From a bacterium (lineage in GTDB: Bacteria > Bdellovibrionota_C > UBA2361 > OMII01), in NCBI GenBank assembly GCA_017853915.1, contig JAFMIS010000038.1:1-11421 (forward strand): 11,421 nt of DNA, written 5' to 3'. Position numbers and translations under genes: made by a program. This document shows positions 1-7,122 of this stretch, piece after piece (the stretch's first letter is position 1; the number at the start of each line of letters is the position of its first letter). The notes beneath the pieces are model-generated. The model saw nothing but the letters and a program-made list of their open reading frames with translations, was not told where the DNA came from and searched no databases.

Positions 1-1
1 G

Positions 2-1639
2 GATCGTATGGAGGTCGTTCGCGGACCGGCCGCGTTGTTATATGGTACGAGCGCCCTGGGCGGCGTAGTGAATGTGTATGATAAAAGGATCTCGGAGAAA
101 CGATTGGACACTCCAGTGAGTGGGTCCATCGAGACTCGCGCCGAATCGGTCGATCTCTCACGAGCGGTGGTCGGTGGAGTCGATGCTCAAGTGAAAGATT
201 TTGTATTTCATGTTGATGGATTCAAGCGTCGCTCGAATGATATTGATATCCCCGGATTTGCTCGCACCGAGGAGCTGCGCGAAACTGAACCTCTCGATTA
301 TCCCGAGCCTCGAGGGACCTTGCCCTCCAGCGATACGGATAGCAGTAATCTGACGCTGGGAAGTTCCTACGTGTTCTCCAAGGGTTTCTTCGGAGCGGCT
401 GTCAGTCAGTACGACACGCGGTATGGTGTCCCAAATGGCGAGCCTGACGTTTCCATCGATGCCCGTCGGCAACGGGTTGATGTGCGGGGCGGGGTGAATG
501 AAACAGGTGAATGGATATCTTCAGCGACCGCCCGAGTTGGCATAGTTGATTACGATCACACGGAGTATGAGGGGGCGGTTGCAGGAACTGAGTATAAACA
601 GAATGGATTCGATGGTCGCGTAGATCTCACCCACGCAGAGACTCACAGCGTTCGAGGGGCGTGGGGGATTGAGGTGCAGGGGAGTCATGTCGAAGCGATA
701 GGAGAAGAGGCATTCCAGCCACCGACGGACACTTCTACCTATTCAATATTCGCGCTCGAGGAGATATTCCTGTCTGATTCCGTGACGTGGCAAGTAGGGG
801 CGCGGCTTGATTGGAACTCGGTCCAGACGTCTGGGTTTTCCACGGAACCTGCCGATGATGAAAGTCGGTATGAGCTGCCTACGAGCCAATCCACCGGTGT
901 GGTTTGGGATTTTGCCTCCGACTACGATCTGACGCTCGCGGTCGCGCATACCGAACGCGCGCCGAATGGTCAGGAGTTGTTCGCGGATGGGCCACATGCC
1001 GCAACCGGCGTATACGAAATAGGGGATAGCTCCCTCGGGCTTGAGCGTTCGTGGGGAAGTGATCTGACGCTTCGTAAGAAGTCGGGGTGGCTGCGAGGTT
1101 TCCTGGGGGGCTTTTACACTCGGTATTGGGATTATGTATCACTGAATCCTACCGGTGGGATCCAAGACGGGCTCCCAGTCTATCAATTTCAAGCGCTCGG
1201 CGCGGACTTCTTCGGCTTTGAGTCTCAACTTGCGGCCTTCATCGTTGATAGGCCGGGACATGAATTCTCGGTTGATCTTCAACCCGATTATCTCTGGGCG
1301 CGCGATCGTGATAATGGTCAATACCTTCCACGCATCGCGCCGCTGCGAGTGAAGGCAGGTGTCAACTATGATCGCCGGGACCTTGCTCGTCTGCGACTTG
1401 AAGTTCAGCAGGTCTTCGCCCAACACCATACCGCCGACTTCGAGACCTCAACGGATGGCTACACAATGCTGAATCTTTACCTCAGCAAGGAGTTGCCAGC
1501 GGTGGCAGAAAACTTTGAGCTCTTCGCGCGTGGAAGTAATCTGCTGGGAGAAAAAGCGCGAAATCACGTCTCCTTCATCAAAGATGTCGCGCCTCTGCCC
1601 GGAGCATCAGCTATGCTAGGATTTCGTCTCAGGTTCTGA
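2..1639 (+). CDS. TonB-dependent outer-membrane receptor, ZnuD-like, 5'-truncated by window edge
   Basis: The reading frame is open to the left edge, so the signal peptide, TonB box and most of the plug lie outside the window. The visible part begins with the plug-end motif DRMEVVRGPAALLYG followed by GGVVNVYDKR, typical of TonB-dependent receptors. About 520 residues of beta-barrel follow, with alternating aromatic and polar strands, ending in the terminal phenylalanine used by the BAM machinery (FRLRF). Residues 316-347 (counted from the ATG at 8) contain ERAPNGQELFADGPH and TGVYEIGD, matching the ZnuD-type zinc/heme receptor subgroup as I remember it. The loop after YGVPNGEP (about 139-150), which is long and His-rich in meningococcal ZnuD, is short and His-free here, so the substrate cannot be named. 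It should import a scarce metal or metal chelate across the outer membrane using TonB-ExbBD energy. It converges on metK with only 8 bases between the stops. Confidence 0.9.
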   Translation, partial: DRMEVVRGPAALLYGTSALGGVVNVYDKRISEKRLDTPVSGSIETRAESVDLSRAVVGGVDAQVKDFVFHVDGFKRRSNDIDIPGFARTEELRETEPLDYPEPRGTLPSSDTDSSNLTLGSSYVFSKGFFGAAVSQYDTRYGVPNGEPDVSIDARRQRVDVRGGVNETGEWISSATARVGIVDYDHTEYEGAVAGTEYKQNGFDGRVDLTHAETHSVRGAWGIEVQGSHVEAIGEEAFQPPTDTSTYSIFALEEIFLSDSVTWQVGARLDWNSVQTSGFSTEPADDESRYELPTSQSTGVVWDFASDYDLTLAVAHTERAPNGQELFADGPHAATGVYEIGDSSLGLERSWGSDLTLRKKSGWLRGFLGGFYTRYWDYVSLNPTGGIQDGLPVYQFQALGADFFGFESQLAAFIVDRPGHEFSVDLQPDYLWARDRDNGQYLPRIAPLRVKAGVNYDRRDLARLRLEVQQVFAQHHTADFETSTDGYTMLNLYLSKELPAVAENFELFARGSNLLGEKARNHVSFIKDVAPLPGASAMLGFRLRF

Positions 1640-1643
1640 CCGG

Positions 1644-1663
1644 CGCGCTATTTCACGAGCGCG
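1644..1663. terminator. GC-rich hairpin at the convergent receptor/metK junction
   Basis: The arms CGCGC (1644-1648) and GCGCG (1659-1663) flank a 10-base loop and span the metK stop codon, just after the receptor stop. It is the only stem in the 8-base junction and could slow transcription from both sides. There is no T-tract on either strand, so intrinsic termination is doubtful. Confidence 0.2.
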
Positions 1664-2823
1664 TGTAGCTGCTCCGCTTTGTCGGTGCGCTCCCACGAGA
1701 ATGTCCCGTCGGCGCCCGCCTCCCGTCCAAAGTGGCCGTATGAGGCTGTCGGACGATAGATCGGCTTTAACAGATCAAGCCCTCGAATAATTCCTCGTGG
1801 TGTCAGATCAAAAAACTCCTGAGCGGCCGCGGATATTTTGTCCTCCGGTACCACGCCGGTTCCAAAGGTGTTGATGTACACCGATACTGGCTTTGCCACG
1901 CCAATAGCATACGCTACTTGGACTTCACACTTTGTGGCCAGCTTAGCGGCTACGACGTTTTTGGCGATATAGCGAGCGGCATACGCGGCGGAGCGGTCGA
2001 CCTTTGACGGATCCTTGCCTGAGAACGCGCCTCCTCCATGACGGCTGTATCCTCCGTATGTGTCTACTATGATCTTTCTTCCGGTGAGACCGCAATCTCC
2101 AACGGGACCTCCGATCACAAAGCGACCAGTCGGGTTAATCAGATATTTGGTCTTCGCGGTGAGAAAGTGAGAGGGGATAACCTTTTTCACCACGCTCTCG
2201 ATCACGAATTCTTCCACATCCTTGAGAGTCGCGCTGTCGGCGTGTTGCGACGATACCACAACGGTATCTACCGCATGAGGCTTGCCATTTCGATATTCGA
2301 CCGTGACCTGGCTTTTCGCGTCAGGTTTCAGCAGACATTTTGGGTCCGCTCTCCGGGCCTTTGATAAGGCTCTCATAATCTGATGGGATAGCGAGATCGG
2401 TAGAGGCATAAGCTCAGGGGTCTCGTCGCAGGCAAAGCCGAACATAAGCCCTTGATCGCCAGCTCCTTGCTCCTTATGGAGTCCCTCGTGTTCATTCACT
2501 CCCATGCTGATGTCGGGGGACTGTTGGCTGATAAATGTCATGACCGAGCAGCTTTGAGAATCAAATCCGAGAGCCGGATCGTTGTATCCGATGTCGTGGA
2601 TTACCGACCGAGCCAGGCGCTCATAGTTAACCACTTTCGTTGAAGTAATCTCTCCAGCAAGAATTACCACATCGTTTTTTACAAGCGCTTCGCAGGCGAC
2701 GCGGGCAGATGGGTCTTCCTTGAGGAAAGCATCAAGCACCGAGTCGCTTAATTGATCGGCTATCTTGTCTGGGTGACCCTCTCCCACGGATTCTGAGGTG
2801 AATAAAAAATTGCTTAAGGTCAT
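1648..2823 (-). CDS. metK: S-adenosylmethionine synthetase (methionine adenosyltransferase)
   Basis: This is a 391-residue protein of normal family length. It makes S-adenosylmethionine from methionine and ATP in the cytoplasm, usually as a tetramer, supplying methyl groups for methylation and polyamine synthesis. Visible landmarks are GHPDK near residues 16-20 (ATP/methionine site), GAGDQG at 120-125 (adenosine-binding signature 1) and GGGAFSGKD at 263-271 (P-loop-like signature 2, triphosphate binding). TGRFVIGGPVGDCGLTGRK at about 232-250 is also typical. The ATG at 2823 is supported by the ribosome binding site GGGAGGAA, 7 bases upstream (positions 2831-2838). The N-terminus begins directly with the conserved FLFTSESVGEGHPDK block, so no upstream extension is needed. 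It appears to be transcribed alone: the next gene upstream on this strand, rapZ, ends 251 bases away. No SAM-sensing riboswitch could be recognised in its leader. Confidence 0.97.
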   Translation of the reverse strand: MTLSNFLFTSESVGEGHPDKIADQLSDSVLDAFLKEDPSARVACEALVKNDVVILAGEITSTKVVNYERLARSVIHDIGYNDPALGFDSQSCSVMTFISQQSPDISMGVNEHEGLHKEQGAGDQGLMFGFACDETPELMPLPISLSHQIMRALSKARRADPKCLLKPDAKSQVTVEYRNGKPHAVDTVVVSSQHADSATLKDVEEFVIESVVKKVIPSHFLTAKTKYLINPTGRFVIGGPVGDCGLTGRKIIVDTYGGYSRHGGGAFSGKDPSKVDRSAAYAARYIAKNVVAAKLATKCEVQVAYAIGVAKPVSVYINTFGTGVVPEDKISAAAQEFFDLTPRGIIRGLDLLKPIYRPTASYGHFGREAGADGTFSWERTDKAEQLHALVK

Positions 2824-2856
2824 GTCTAAATTCCTCCCGAACTGATTTTTCCCGCT

Positions 2857-2886
2857 ACGATACGATTGAAAGGCCAGTATTCACAA
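2857..2886 (-). promoter_or_regulatory. Candidate sigma-70 type promoter for metK
   Basis: On the minus strand a -35-like TTGTGA (2881-2886) and a -10-like TATCGT (2857-2862) are separated by 18 bases. Each matches consensus at 4 of 6 positions. Transcription would start about 25-30 bases before the metK ATG, giving a short leader with the GGGAGGAA ribosome binding site. This is a visual match only. Confidence 0.35.
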
Positions 2887-2891
2887 GTGAA
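2880..2891. promoter_or_regulatory. Short inverted repeat overlapping the metK -35 element
   Basis: TTCAC-AA-GTGAA forms perfect 5-base arms around a 2-base centre and overlaps the proposed metK -35 hexamer. That is where a repressor operator would be expected. The arms are short enough to occur by chance, and no known methionine-regulon operator is matched with confidence. Confidence 0.25.
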
Positions 2892-2950
2892 AACCGAAGA
2901 AGTTGCTCGCCCATGTCGAGGAGGAATTGGTACGTGGCCTATAGGTAGGA

Positions 2951-2968
2951 GCTATCCGCCGAGATAGC
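2951..2968. repeat. Small perfect hairpin between rapZ and metK
   Basis: GCTATC (2951-2956) and GATAGC (2963-2968) pair perfectly around the 6-base loop CGCCGA. A run of six A residues lies at 2976-2981 on the plus strand, so on the minus strand a T-run comes 7 bases before the stem, the wrong order for an intrinsic terminator reading from rapZ. If the metK promoter call is right, this stem is upstream of the metK transcript. Confidence 0.3.
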
Positions 2969-3000
2969 ATCTGTTAAAAAATGATGAGGATGAGGCCGAG

Positions 3001-3050
3001 CCAGGCTCCCTGGATTCTGGGTGTGTGGCGCTGGGATGCAATGCCCAGCG
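3001..3050 (-). terminator. Two hairpins downstream of rapZ, possible operon end
   Basis: Just after the rapZ stop, on the minus strand, CGCTGGG (3044-3050) pairs perfectly with CCCAGCG (3029-3035) around an 8-base loop. It is followed by CCAGG-GAG-CCTGG (3001-3013). A six-T run follows about 20 bases later (2976-2981). The stems are convincing, but the T-run is too far away for a textbook intrinsic terminator. The structure could instead protect the 3' end of the transcript. Confidence 0.4.
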
Positions 3051-3074
3051 GCTATCAGGGTCCGGAAGTGGGTA

Positions 3075-3968
3075 TCAGATATCCCGATGTTTCACGCTGA
3101 CGAGGTAGTGTGAGGAGCTAATCTTCGCGCGGAGCGCTTCGGCTATAGCCACAGATCGATGCTTTCCCCCTGTACACCCCACGCCGATGTTCACCGAGGC
3201 TTTTCCCTCAAACTGATATTTCGGTAAGAGGAAGGTAAGCAAGTCGGCGTATCGCGACACAAACTCAGATGCGTCGGGAGAGGCAAAAACGTATTCCCGC
3301 ACGGCTGACTCTCGACCATCGCATTCCCTCAGTGATTCAACAAAGTGGGGATTGCGGAGGAACCTGACGTCTACCACCAGGTCACAATCAAGGGGGACGC
3401 CACGCTTGAAGCCGAATGAGAGAAAGTTTACCCGCATCGTCTGAGTTGTGACGGCTCCGAGCGAAAGTAAGAATTCTCGGAGTTCGCGTTTAAGGGTATG
3501 AACTGTAAAGTTTGATGTATCGAGGACGAGATCCGCGCGCTCTTTGATCGGTTGAAGGCGTTCTCTCTCGCGCTGAATCGCGTCTTCAAGGGACTTGTCT
3601 CGGGTGCTGTCGAATCCCGGGTGGGGGCGGCGAGTCTCGCTGTATCGCCTGACAAGCGATCTGCTATCCGCGTCAAGAAAGATCAACTTAACATTCGGTG
3701 GGCGTGAGTTTGACGCGCTGAGGAGCGACAGGAGCTGCTCTTGGCTCGCTTGCGATTCAATATCAAGCAGTAGTCCGCTATTCTGATAGCGAGCTCCGGC
3801 TCCCGAAGAGAGCGAAATAAAGTTGGCGAGAAGAGGCACCGGTAGGTTGTCCACGACGTAGTATCCGCTGTCAGCCAGCAGATCCATAGCCGTGGACTTG
3901 CCAGCTCCTGACAGGCCCGTGACGATGACGAGAGATGTGTAGTGACTAAACGAGATGGCGCCGTTCAA
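3075..3968 (-). CDS. rapZ: RapZ-family RNase adapter / P-loop nucleotide-binding protein
   Basis: This 297-residue protein is a clear RapZ (YvcJ/YhbJ) homologue. In E. coli RapZ binds small RNAs and hands GlmZ to RNase E, tuning glucosamine-6-phosphate synthesis for the cell envelope. Landmarks are the Walker A GLSGAGKS at 18-25, DSGYYVVDNLP at 33-43, RRYSETRRPHP at 107-117, SFGFKRGVPLDCDLVVDVRF at 184-203 and the C-terminal GVGCTGGKHRSVAIAE at 262-277. The start is TTG at 3968: the next in-frame ATG falls after the P-loop and a TAG lies three codons upstream, so TTG is effectively forced. The TTG overlaps the hpf stop by 4 bases (TTGA), which implies translational coupling and low RapZ output relative to HPF. 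The P-loop is intact, so NTP binding is likely; whether the target is a GlmZ-like RNA cannot be told here. Confidence 0.95.
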   Translation of the reverse strand: MNGAISFSHYTSLVIVTGLSGAGKSTAMDLLADSGYYVVDNLPVPLLANFISLSSGAGARYQNSGLLLDIESQASQEQLLSLLSASNSRPPNVKLIFLDADSRSLVRRYSETRRPHPGFDSTRDKSLEDAIQRERERLQPIKERADLVLDTSNFTVHTLKRELREFLLSLGAVTTQTMRVNFLSFGFKRGVPLDCDLVVDVRFLRNPHFVESLRECDGRESAVREYVFASPDASEFVSRYADLLTFLLPKYQFEGKASVNIGVGCTGGKHRSVAIAEALRAKISSSHYLVSVKHRDI

Positions 3969-4279
3969 TGATGTCTAGTTACCTTTTCTTTATGCTTTCG
4001 CAGTTGCTGCGACAACGAGTCTGTCAGCATATCAATAGACGCGTACAGGTCCTCGCTCTCCTCCTTGACGATGAAATCAGCCCCCGAGAGGTGCATCGAT
4101 AGCTCCGCTATCTGTCGAGTCTTCTCAACTTTTAGCACAATATGAGCTTCGGTGTCCTGATGAGCGAATTTTCTCACGCAATGAGTGACTTTGTCAGTGG
4201 CATATTGCTTGATCGCATCGGTCGCATCAAGGTTCAAAAACGCGATGTTCACATGAACTACTTTCGTTGATTCGCCCAT
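3965..4279 (-). CDS. hpf: Ribosome hibernation-promoting factor (short HPF / sigma-54 modulation protein)
   Basis: This 104-residue protein belongs to the HPF/YfiA family, which binds the decoding centre of idle 30S subunits and promotes inactive 70S or 100S ribosomes in stationary phase. The start is ATG at 4279, preceded by a strong AAGGAGG (4284-4290) with 4 bases of spacing. A longer in-frame extension up to 4441 is not supported: its residues do not resemble the family and the strong ribosome binding site sits directly before MGEST. The body shows the family order: VHVNIAFLNLD strand, an amphipathic DAIKQYATDKV helix, a HIVLKVEKTRQIAELSMHL beta hairpin, then ESEDLYASIDMLTDSLSQQLRKHKEK, the long basic helix that contacts 16S rRNA. 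No long-HPF C-terminal dimerisation domain is present. It lies downstream of rpoN, as is common, and its TGA overlaps the rapZ TTG start. Confidence 0.93.
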   Translation of the reverse strand: MGESTKVVHVNIAFLNLDATDAIKQYATDKVTHCVRKFAHQDTEAHIVLKVEKTRQIAELSMHLSGADFIVKEESEDLYASIDMLTDSLSQQLRKHKEKVTRHH

Positions 4280-4413
4280 AAGTCCTCCTTCGGTACGGCT
4301 ACACTGTTTATTAACGGGTGCTGAAATATGCGGGTGCGAGGGCTGCGACGTTGGCAGAGTGGTAGTTGAGCCCGGGCGATCATCTTCATGCTGATAACGA
4401 TCCTCTTTCTCAA

Positions 4414-4441
4414 AAATAACCACGCCCAAGCGGAAAAGCAA
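4414..4441 (-). promoter_or_regulatory. Weak candidate promoter for hpf-rapZ
   Basis: On the minus strand TTGCTT (4436-4441) and TTATTT (4414-4419) are separated by 16 bases, a poor-to-moderate sigma-70 match. An alternative -10, TATATT, sits just upstream next to the 9-base direct repeats but lacks a good -35. I could not place a sigma-54 promoter with the correct GG-N10-GC spacing. Confidence 0.2.
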
Positions 4442-4461
4442 AGGGAAAGTGGCGCGGAAAT

Positions 4462-4491
4462 ATAGGAGTAATTCATGCTAGAATAGGAGTA
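4462..4491. repeat. 9-base direct repeat spaced 21 bases, upstream of hpf
   Basis: ATAGGAGTA occurs at 4462-4470 and again at 4483-4491, start to start 21 bases, or two helical turns. On the minus strand (the hpf sense) each copy reads TACTCCTAT and runs into a TATATT or TATTCT hexamer. Two sites on the same helix face next to promoter-like hexamers suggest a binding-site pair, but two copies of 9 bases could arise by chance. Confidence 0.35.
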
Positions 4492-4645
4492 GTGAGGATT
4501 CCCCGAAACTTCCGTCATTACAGTCTCTTTCGGCTGTTTCTCGGGATCGCATGATGTTTTATTGCGCGGGAATATTGATTTTTAACGGCTGGCCTTGCGG
4601 CTAAGTGCCTGAATGTCTGTGAAGCTTTTTCTCTATCGTACTCTT

Positions 4646-6118
4646 TTAAAGAATTTGCTTACGCTGTGAGGAAGAGGGAATGCCGAGCGTTTCTCGGTAT
4701 TTTGCCACGGTTCGTCGAGCGATATCGATACTCTTGGCTTTTAGTAAATCAACAATTTGTTGGTCGCTGATGGGGCTCTGAGGAGCCTCGGCTGAGATAA
4801 TATTTTTGATAAAATCCTTTACGGATGAAGAGGATATATCGCCAGCTCCTGTCTTAATTCCTGAGGTAAAGAAAAACTTGAGCTCGAATAACCCTTGCGG
4901 AGTATGAACATACTTCTCGGTGGTCACCCGACTTACGGTAGACTCATGCATTCCGATGTCATCGGCGATGTCTTTAAGAACAAGGGGCTTCAAATGGGAG
5001 ACTCCCTGCTCGAAGAACGCTCGCTGAAACTTTACGATGCTCTCGGTAACTCGATAGATGGTTTGCTGTCTCTGTTGGATGCTTTTGATGAGCCATGAAG
5101 CGGCCCGAAGCCGCTCAGTAAGGTAGGCCTTATTCTCTGAGTTGGGTGCTCTGTTTTCTTTGAGCATAGAGGAGTACATCGGGTTAATTTGCAGACGAGG
5201 GACGCCATCCTCATTGAGGGTGACAACAAAATCATCTCCGACTTTCTGAACGTAGGCGTCTGGCACGATATAGCGCACCGTTTCATCAGAGAAGGGGCGC
5301 CCAGGTCGAGGCTCAAGGGAGCGAATTGTGGCTATGGCGCGCGAGATATCCTCTCGAGTTACTCCCTCTGCTTTCGCGATGGCGTCGTATTTACGTTTCT
5401 CCAATTTCTCTAGGTGTTCGCAAATAATTTTGGATTCGATTCCATTAGCGAGACCGCGAGCTTCGAGTTGAGTGAGGAGGCTCTCTTTGAGGTTGGCTGT
5501 GCAACAACCCACTGGATCGAAGAAACGTAGGGTATCAGCTACCATGGTTACATCCTCAAGATCGCAACGGCATGCGTGAGCTATCTCCTCTAAGGAGCAC
5601 TCCAGGAATCCATCGCGATTGAGATTGCCGACGATGTTTTGCGCAATCCAGGCGTCGGTTGGGGAGAAATCATGGAATCTCACCTGATTGAGCAGATGCT
5701 GCTCCAAACTTTCGTTTTGAGTTGATACGACCTCTGGTGGTTGGCGGTCATCGAAGGCTGAGTTGCCCTTTGCTGAAGCTGATCCTTGATAGTCGGTGAA
5801 TGATTCCGAGTAATCGTCCCAGTCTGCTCGTGGTTCGGAGGAGGTCGGGTTTGCTGATGGCTCGTCGGTTTCAGGCGCGCTCAGAGGTCCAGCTAGAACG
5901 GTGGGTGCTGGGCCATCTTGATCGGGAGCGGCTGGCAGACCACGAGGCTCCTGCTCCTCTCGCATCTCTTCCAGCACAGGATTTTCTAGTAGTTCCCTCT
6001 GGATCGCCTCCTGGTACTCAAGGCGCCCTAACTGCAGCAATTTAATCGCTTGTTGGAGCTGGGGGGTCATCAGGAGTGATTGACCCATCTTCTGAACAAG
6101 TTTGTGCTCTAAACCCAT
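4646..6118 (-). CDS. rpoN: RNA polymerase sigma-54 factor
   Basis: This 490-residue sigma-54 directs RNA polymerase to -24/-12 promoters and needs an AAA+ activator to open DNA. The layout is complete: N-terminal activator-interacting region at 1-50, rich in Gln and Leu (QSLLMTPQLQQAIKLLQLGR, then ENPVLEE); an acidic, Pro/Ser-rich linker at about 52-130; a core-binding domain starting about 135 (LNRDGFLECSLEEIA, DPVGCCTANLKESLL); a helix-turn-helix at about 379-402 (LKDIADDIGMHESTVSRV); and the RpoN box ARRTVAKYRE at 467-476, identical to the family consensus. The protein ends 14 residues after the RpoN box, as usual. The ATG at 6118 begins the family-typical N-terminus. The ribosome binding site is weak. 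It lies downstream of lptB with a 261-base gap and so may have its own promoter. Confidence 0.97.
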   Translation of the reverse strand: MGLEHKLVQKMGQSLLMTPQLQQAIKLLQLGRLEYQEAIQRELLENPVLEEMREEQEPRGLPAAPDQDGPAPTVLAGPLSAPETDEPSANPTSSEPRADWDDYSESFTDYQGSASAKGNSAFDDRQPPEVVSTQNESLEQHLLNQVRFHDFSPTDAWIAQNIVGNLNRDGFLECSLEEIAHACRCDLEDVTMVADTLRFFDPVGCCTANLKESLLTQLEARGLANGIESKIICEHLEKLEKRKYDAIAKAEGVTREDISRAIATIRSLEPRPGRPFSDETVRYIVPDAYVQKVGDDFVVTLNEDGVPRLQINPMYSSMLKENRAPNSENKAYLTERLRAASWLIKSIQQRQQTIYRVTESIVKFQRAFFEQGVSHLKPLVLKDIADDIGMHESTVSRVTTEKYVHTPQGLFELKFFFTSGIKTGAGDISSSSVKDFIKNIISAEAPQSPISDQQIVDLLKAKSIDIARRTVAKYRETLGIPSSSQRKQIL

Positions 6119-6207
6119 AGCTGACTCGTTTGTCCCAGTGGAAATCTATTTTAATTCATTTCTTCTGTAATAGATGACCGAAGTGGGGTCTTAGGGATGA
6201 GGAAATT

Positions 6208-6228
6208 CACTTTTGCATGCAAAAAGTG
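6208..6228. promoter_or_regulatory. 14-base perfect palindrome in the rpoN leader
   Basis: TTTTGCATGCAAAA (6211-6224) is a perfect palindrome, flanked by CAC (6208-6210) and GTG (6226-6228) that extend the symmetry with one unpaired A. It sits 93-110 bases before the rpoN ATG. The shape fits a dimeric regulator's operator. As RNA it would form only a loop-strained hairpin. The regulator is unknown. Confidence 0.45.
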
Positions 6229-6379
6229 GGCTCACCCGTGTGGCAATAGGGGATAAGATAGTTATTTCAGGAGGTTGAGGTTTTTGCTTCTTAGGTGCCT
6301 GGTCTCAGAGACTTGGCCTGCATATTTTGTGAGACTCGACTATCGCCGCTCTCGTGACGCAATTTTATGAAATGTTAGG

Positions 6380-7108
6380 CTAGAGACGGAAGTCACCACC
6401 TAGGTAGTATCGGCGAGCTTTCTCTGAGTTCGCGATGTCGTTTGGGCTACCCTCTTCAAGCACCTGACCATCAACTAGAATGTACGAACGGTCGCAGATG
6501 CCGAGGGTCTCTCGAACGTTGTGATCGGTGATGAGGACTCCGATGCCCTTCGATTTTAGTTTGTGAACGATCTCCTGGATGTCTTTAATCGCGAGGGGAT
6601 CGATTCCGGCAAAAGGCTCGTCGAGGAGGATAAAACGGGGATTGCGCGCGAGGCAGCGGCTAATCTCTACGCGTCGACGTTCTCCTCCTGAAAGCGCGCT
6701 GGCAAGGCTGTTTTTGAGATTGAGGAGTCCAAGTTCATCGAGCAGTTCATTCAAACGATCTTCTCGCGCCGCCGCGGACTCAAAATCCATCGTCTCGAGA
6801 ATTGACATCACATTGTCGCGCACCGTTAGTTTCCTGAACACCGAGGCTTCTTGCGGAAGGTAGCCAATTCCAAGTCGGGCGCGGACGTACATAGGGTCGC
6901 GAGTCACGTCTCGATCGTCAAAGGTGACAGACCCCGTATCCGGGGCGGTCAATCCCACGCACATGTAGAATGTCGTGGTCTTTCCGGCTCCGTTGGGACC
7001 GAGGAGTCCGACAACCTCTCCCGCTTCTACTGAAACGCTGACGCCATTGACGACCTTTCGGCCTCCATAGCTCTTTGTGACATGATTGGTTCGTAATGTG
7101 CTGTTCAT
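6380..7108 (-). CDS. lptB: LPS export ABC transporter ATP-binding protein LptB
   Basis: This 242-residue ABC ATPase matches LptB in length and motifs. In the Lpt machine LptB2FGC extracts lipopolysaccharide from the inner membrane and drives it across the periplasm along LptA. All ATPase elements are intact: Walker A GPNGAGKT at 37-44, Q-loop in GYLPQEASVFRKLTV (Gln86), signature LSGGERRRVEISRCL from 139, Walker B FILLDEPFAGID from 159, and H-loop His196 in ITDHNVRETL. YLPQEASVFRKLTVRDN and DEPFAGIDPLA are characteristic of LptB rather than of amino-acid transporters. The gene starts 14 bases after the pcnB stop without a visible Shine-Dalgarno sequence, so translation is probably coupled to pcnB. 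The usual lptC and lptA neighbours are not here and pcnB takes their place. Confidence 0.95.
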   Translation of the reverse strand: MNSTLRTNHVTKSYGGRKVVNGVSVSVEAGEVVGLLGPNGAGKTTTFYMCVGLTAPDTGSVTFDDRDVTRDPMYVRARLGIGYLPQEASVFRKLTVRDNVMSILETMDFESAAAREDRLNELLDELGLLNLKNSLASALSGGERRRVEISRCLARNPRFILLDEPFAGIDPLAIKDIQEIVHKLKSKGIGVLITDHNVRETLGICDRSYILVDGQVLEEGSPNDIANSEKARRYYLGGDFRL

Positions 7109-7122
7109 GGGGGTGAAGAAAA

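Larger units (their letters stand above)
4280..4645 (-). other. 366-base leader region between rpoN and hpf
   Basis: I see no convincing gene here. One minus-strand frame stays open through part of it but lacks family resemblance and a ribosome binding site. The region holds a 9-base direct repeat (4462-4491), weak promoter-like elements on the minus strand, and the strong hpf ribosome binding site. Its length suggests hpf and rapZ can be transcribed separately from rpoN, which would fit growth-phase control of HPF. Confidence 0.5.

Noticed and set aside
2824..3074. SAM-sensing riboswitch in front of metK
   Set aside because: None of the conserved core motifs of the SAM-I, SAM-II, SMK or SAH classes could be found, and a close promoter would give too short a leader.
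4280..4441. N-terminal extension of HPF reaching to 4441
   Set aside because: The extra residues have no HPF resemblance and the strong AAGGAGG lies directly before the ATG at 4279.
4258..4518. Separate 86-residue minus-strand frame in the rpoN-hpf gap
   Set aside because: It has no ribosome binding site, no recognisable pattern and overlaps the hpf start in another frame.
4571..4620. Sigma-54 promoter for hpf (GGCAC...GC on the minus strand)
   Set aside because: Only 9 bases separate GG and GC, whereas sigma-54 promoters need 10, and the TTGC part is absent.
6300..6320. GTCTC-A-GAGAC repeat between lptB and rpoN as a hairpin
   Set aside because: The single-base centre cannot form an RNA loop and the arms are only 5 bases, so it was not treated as a regulatory site.
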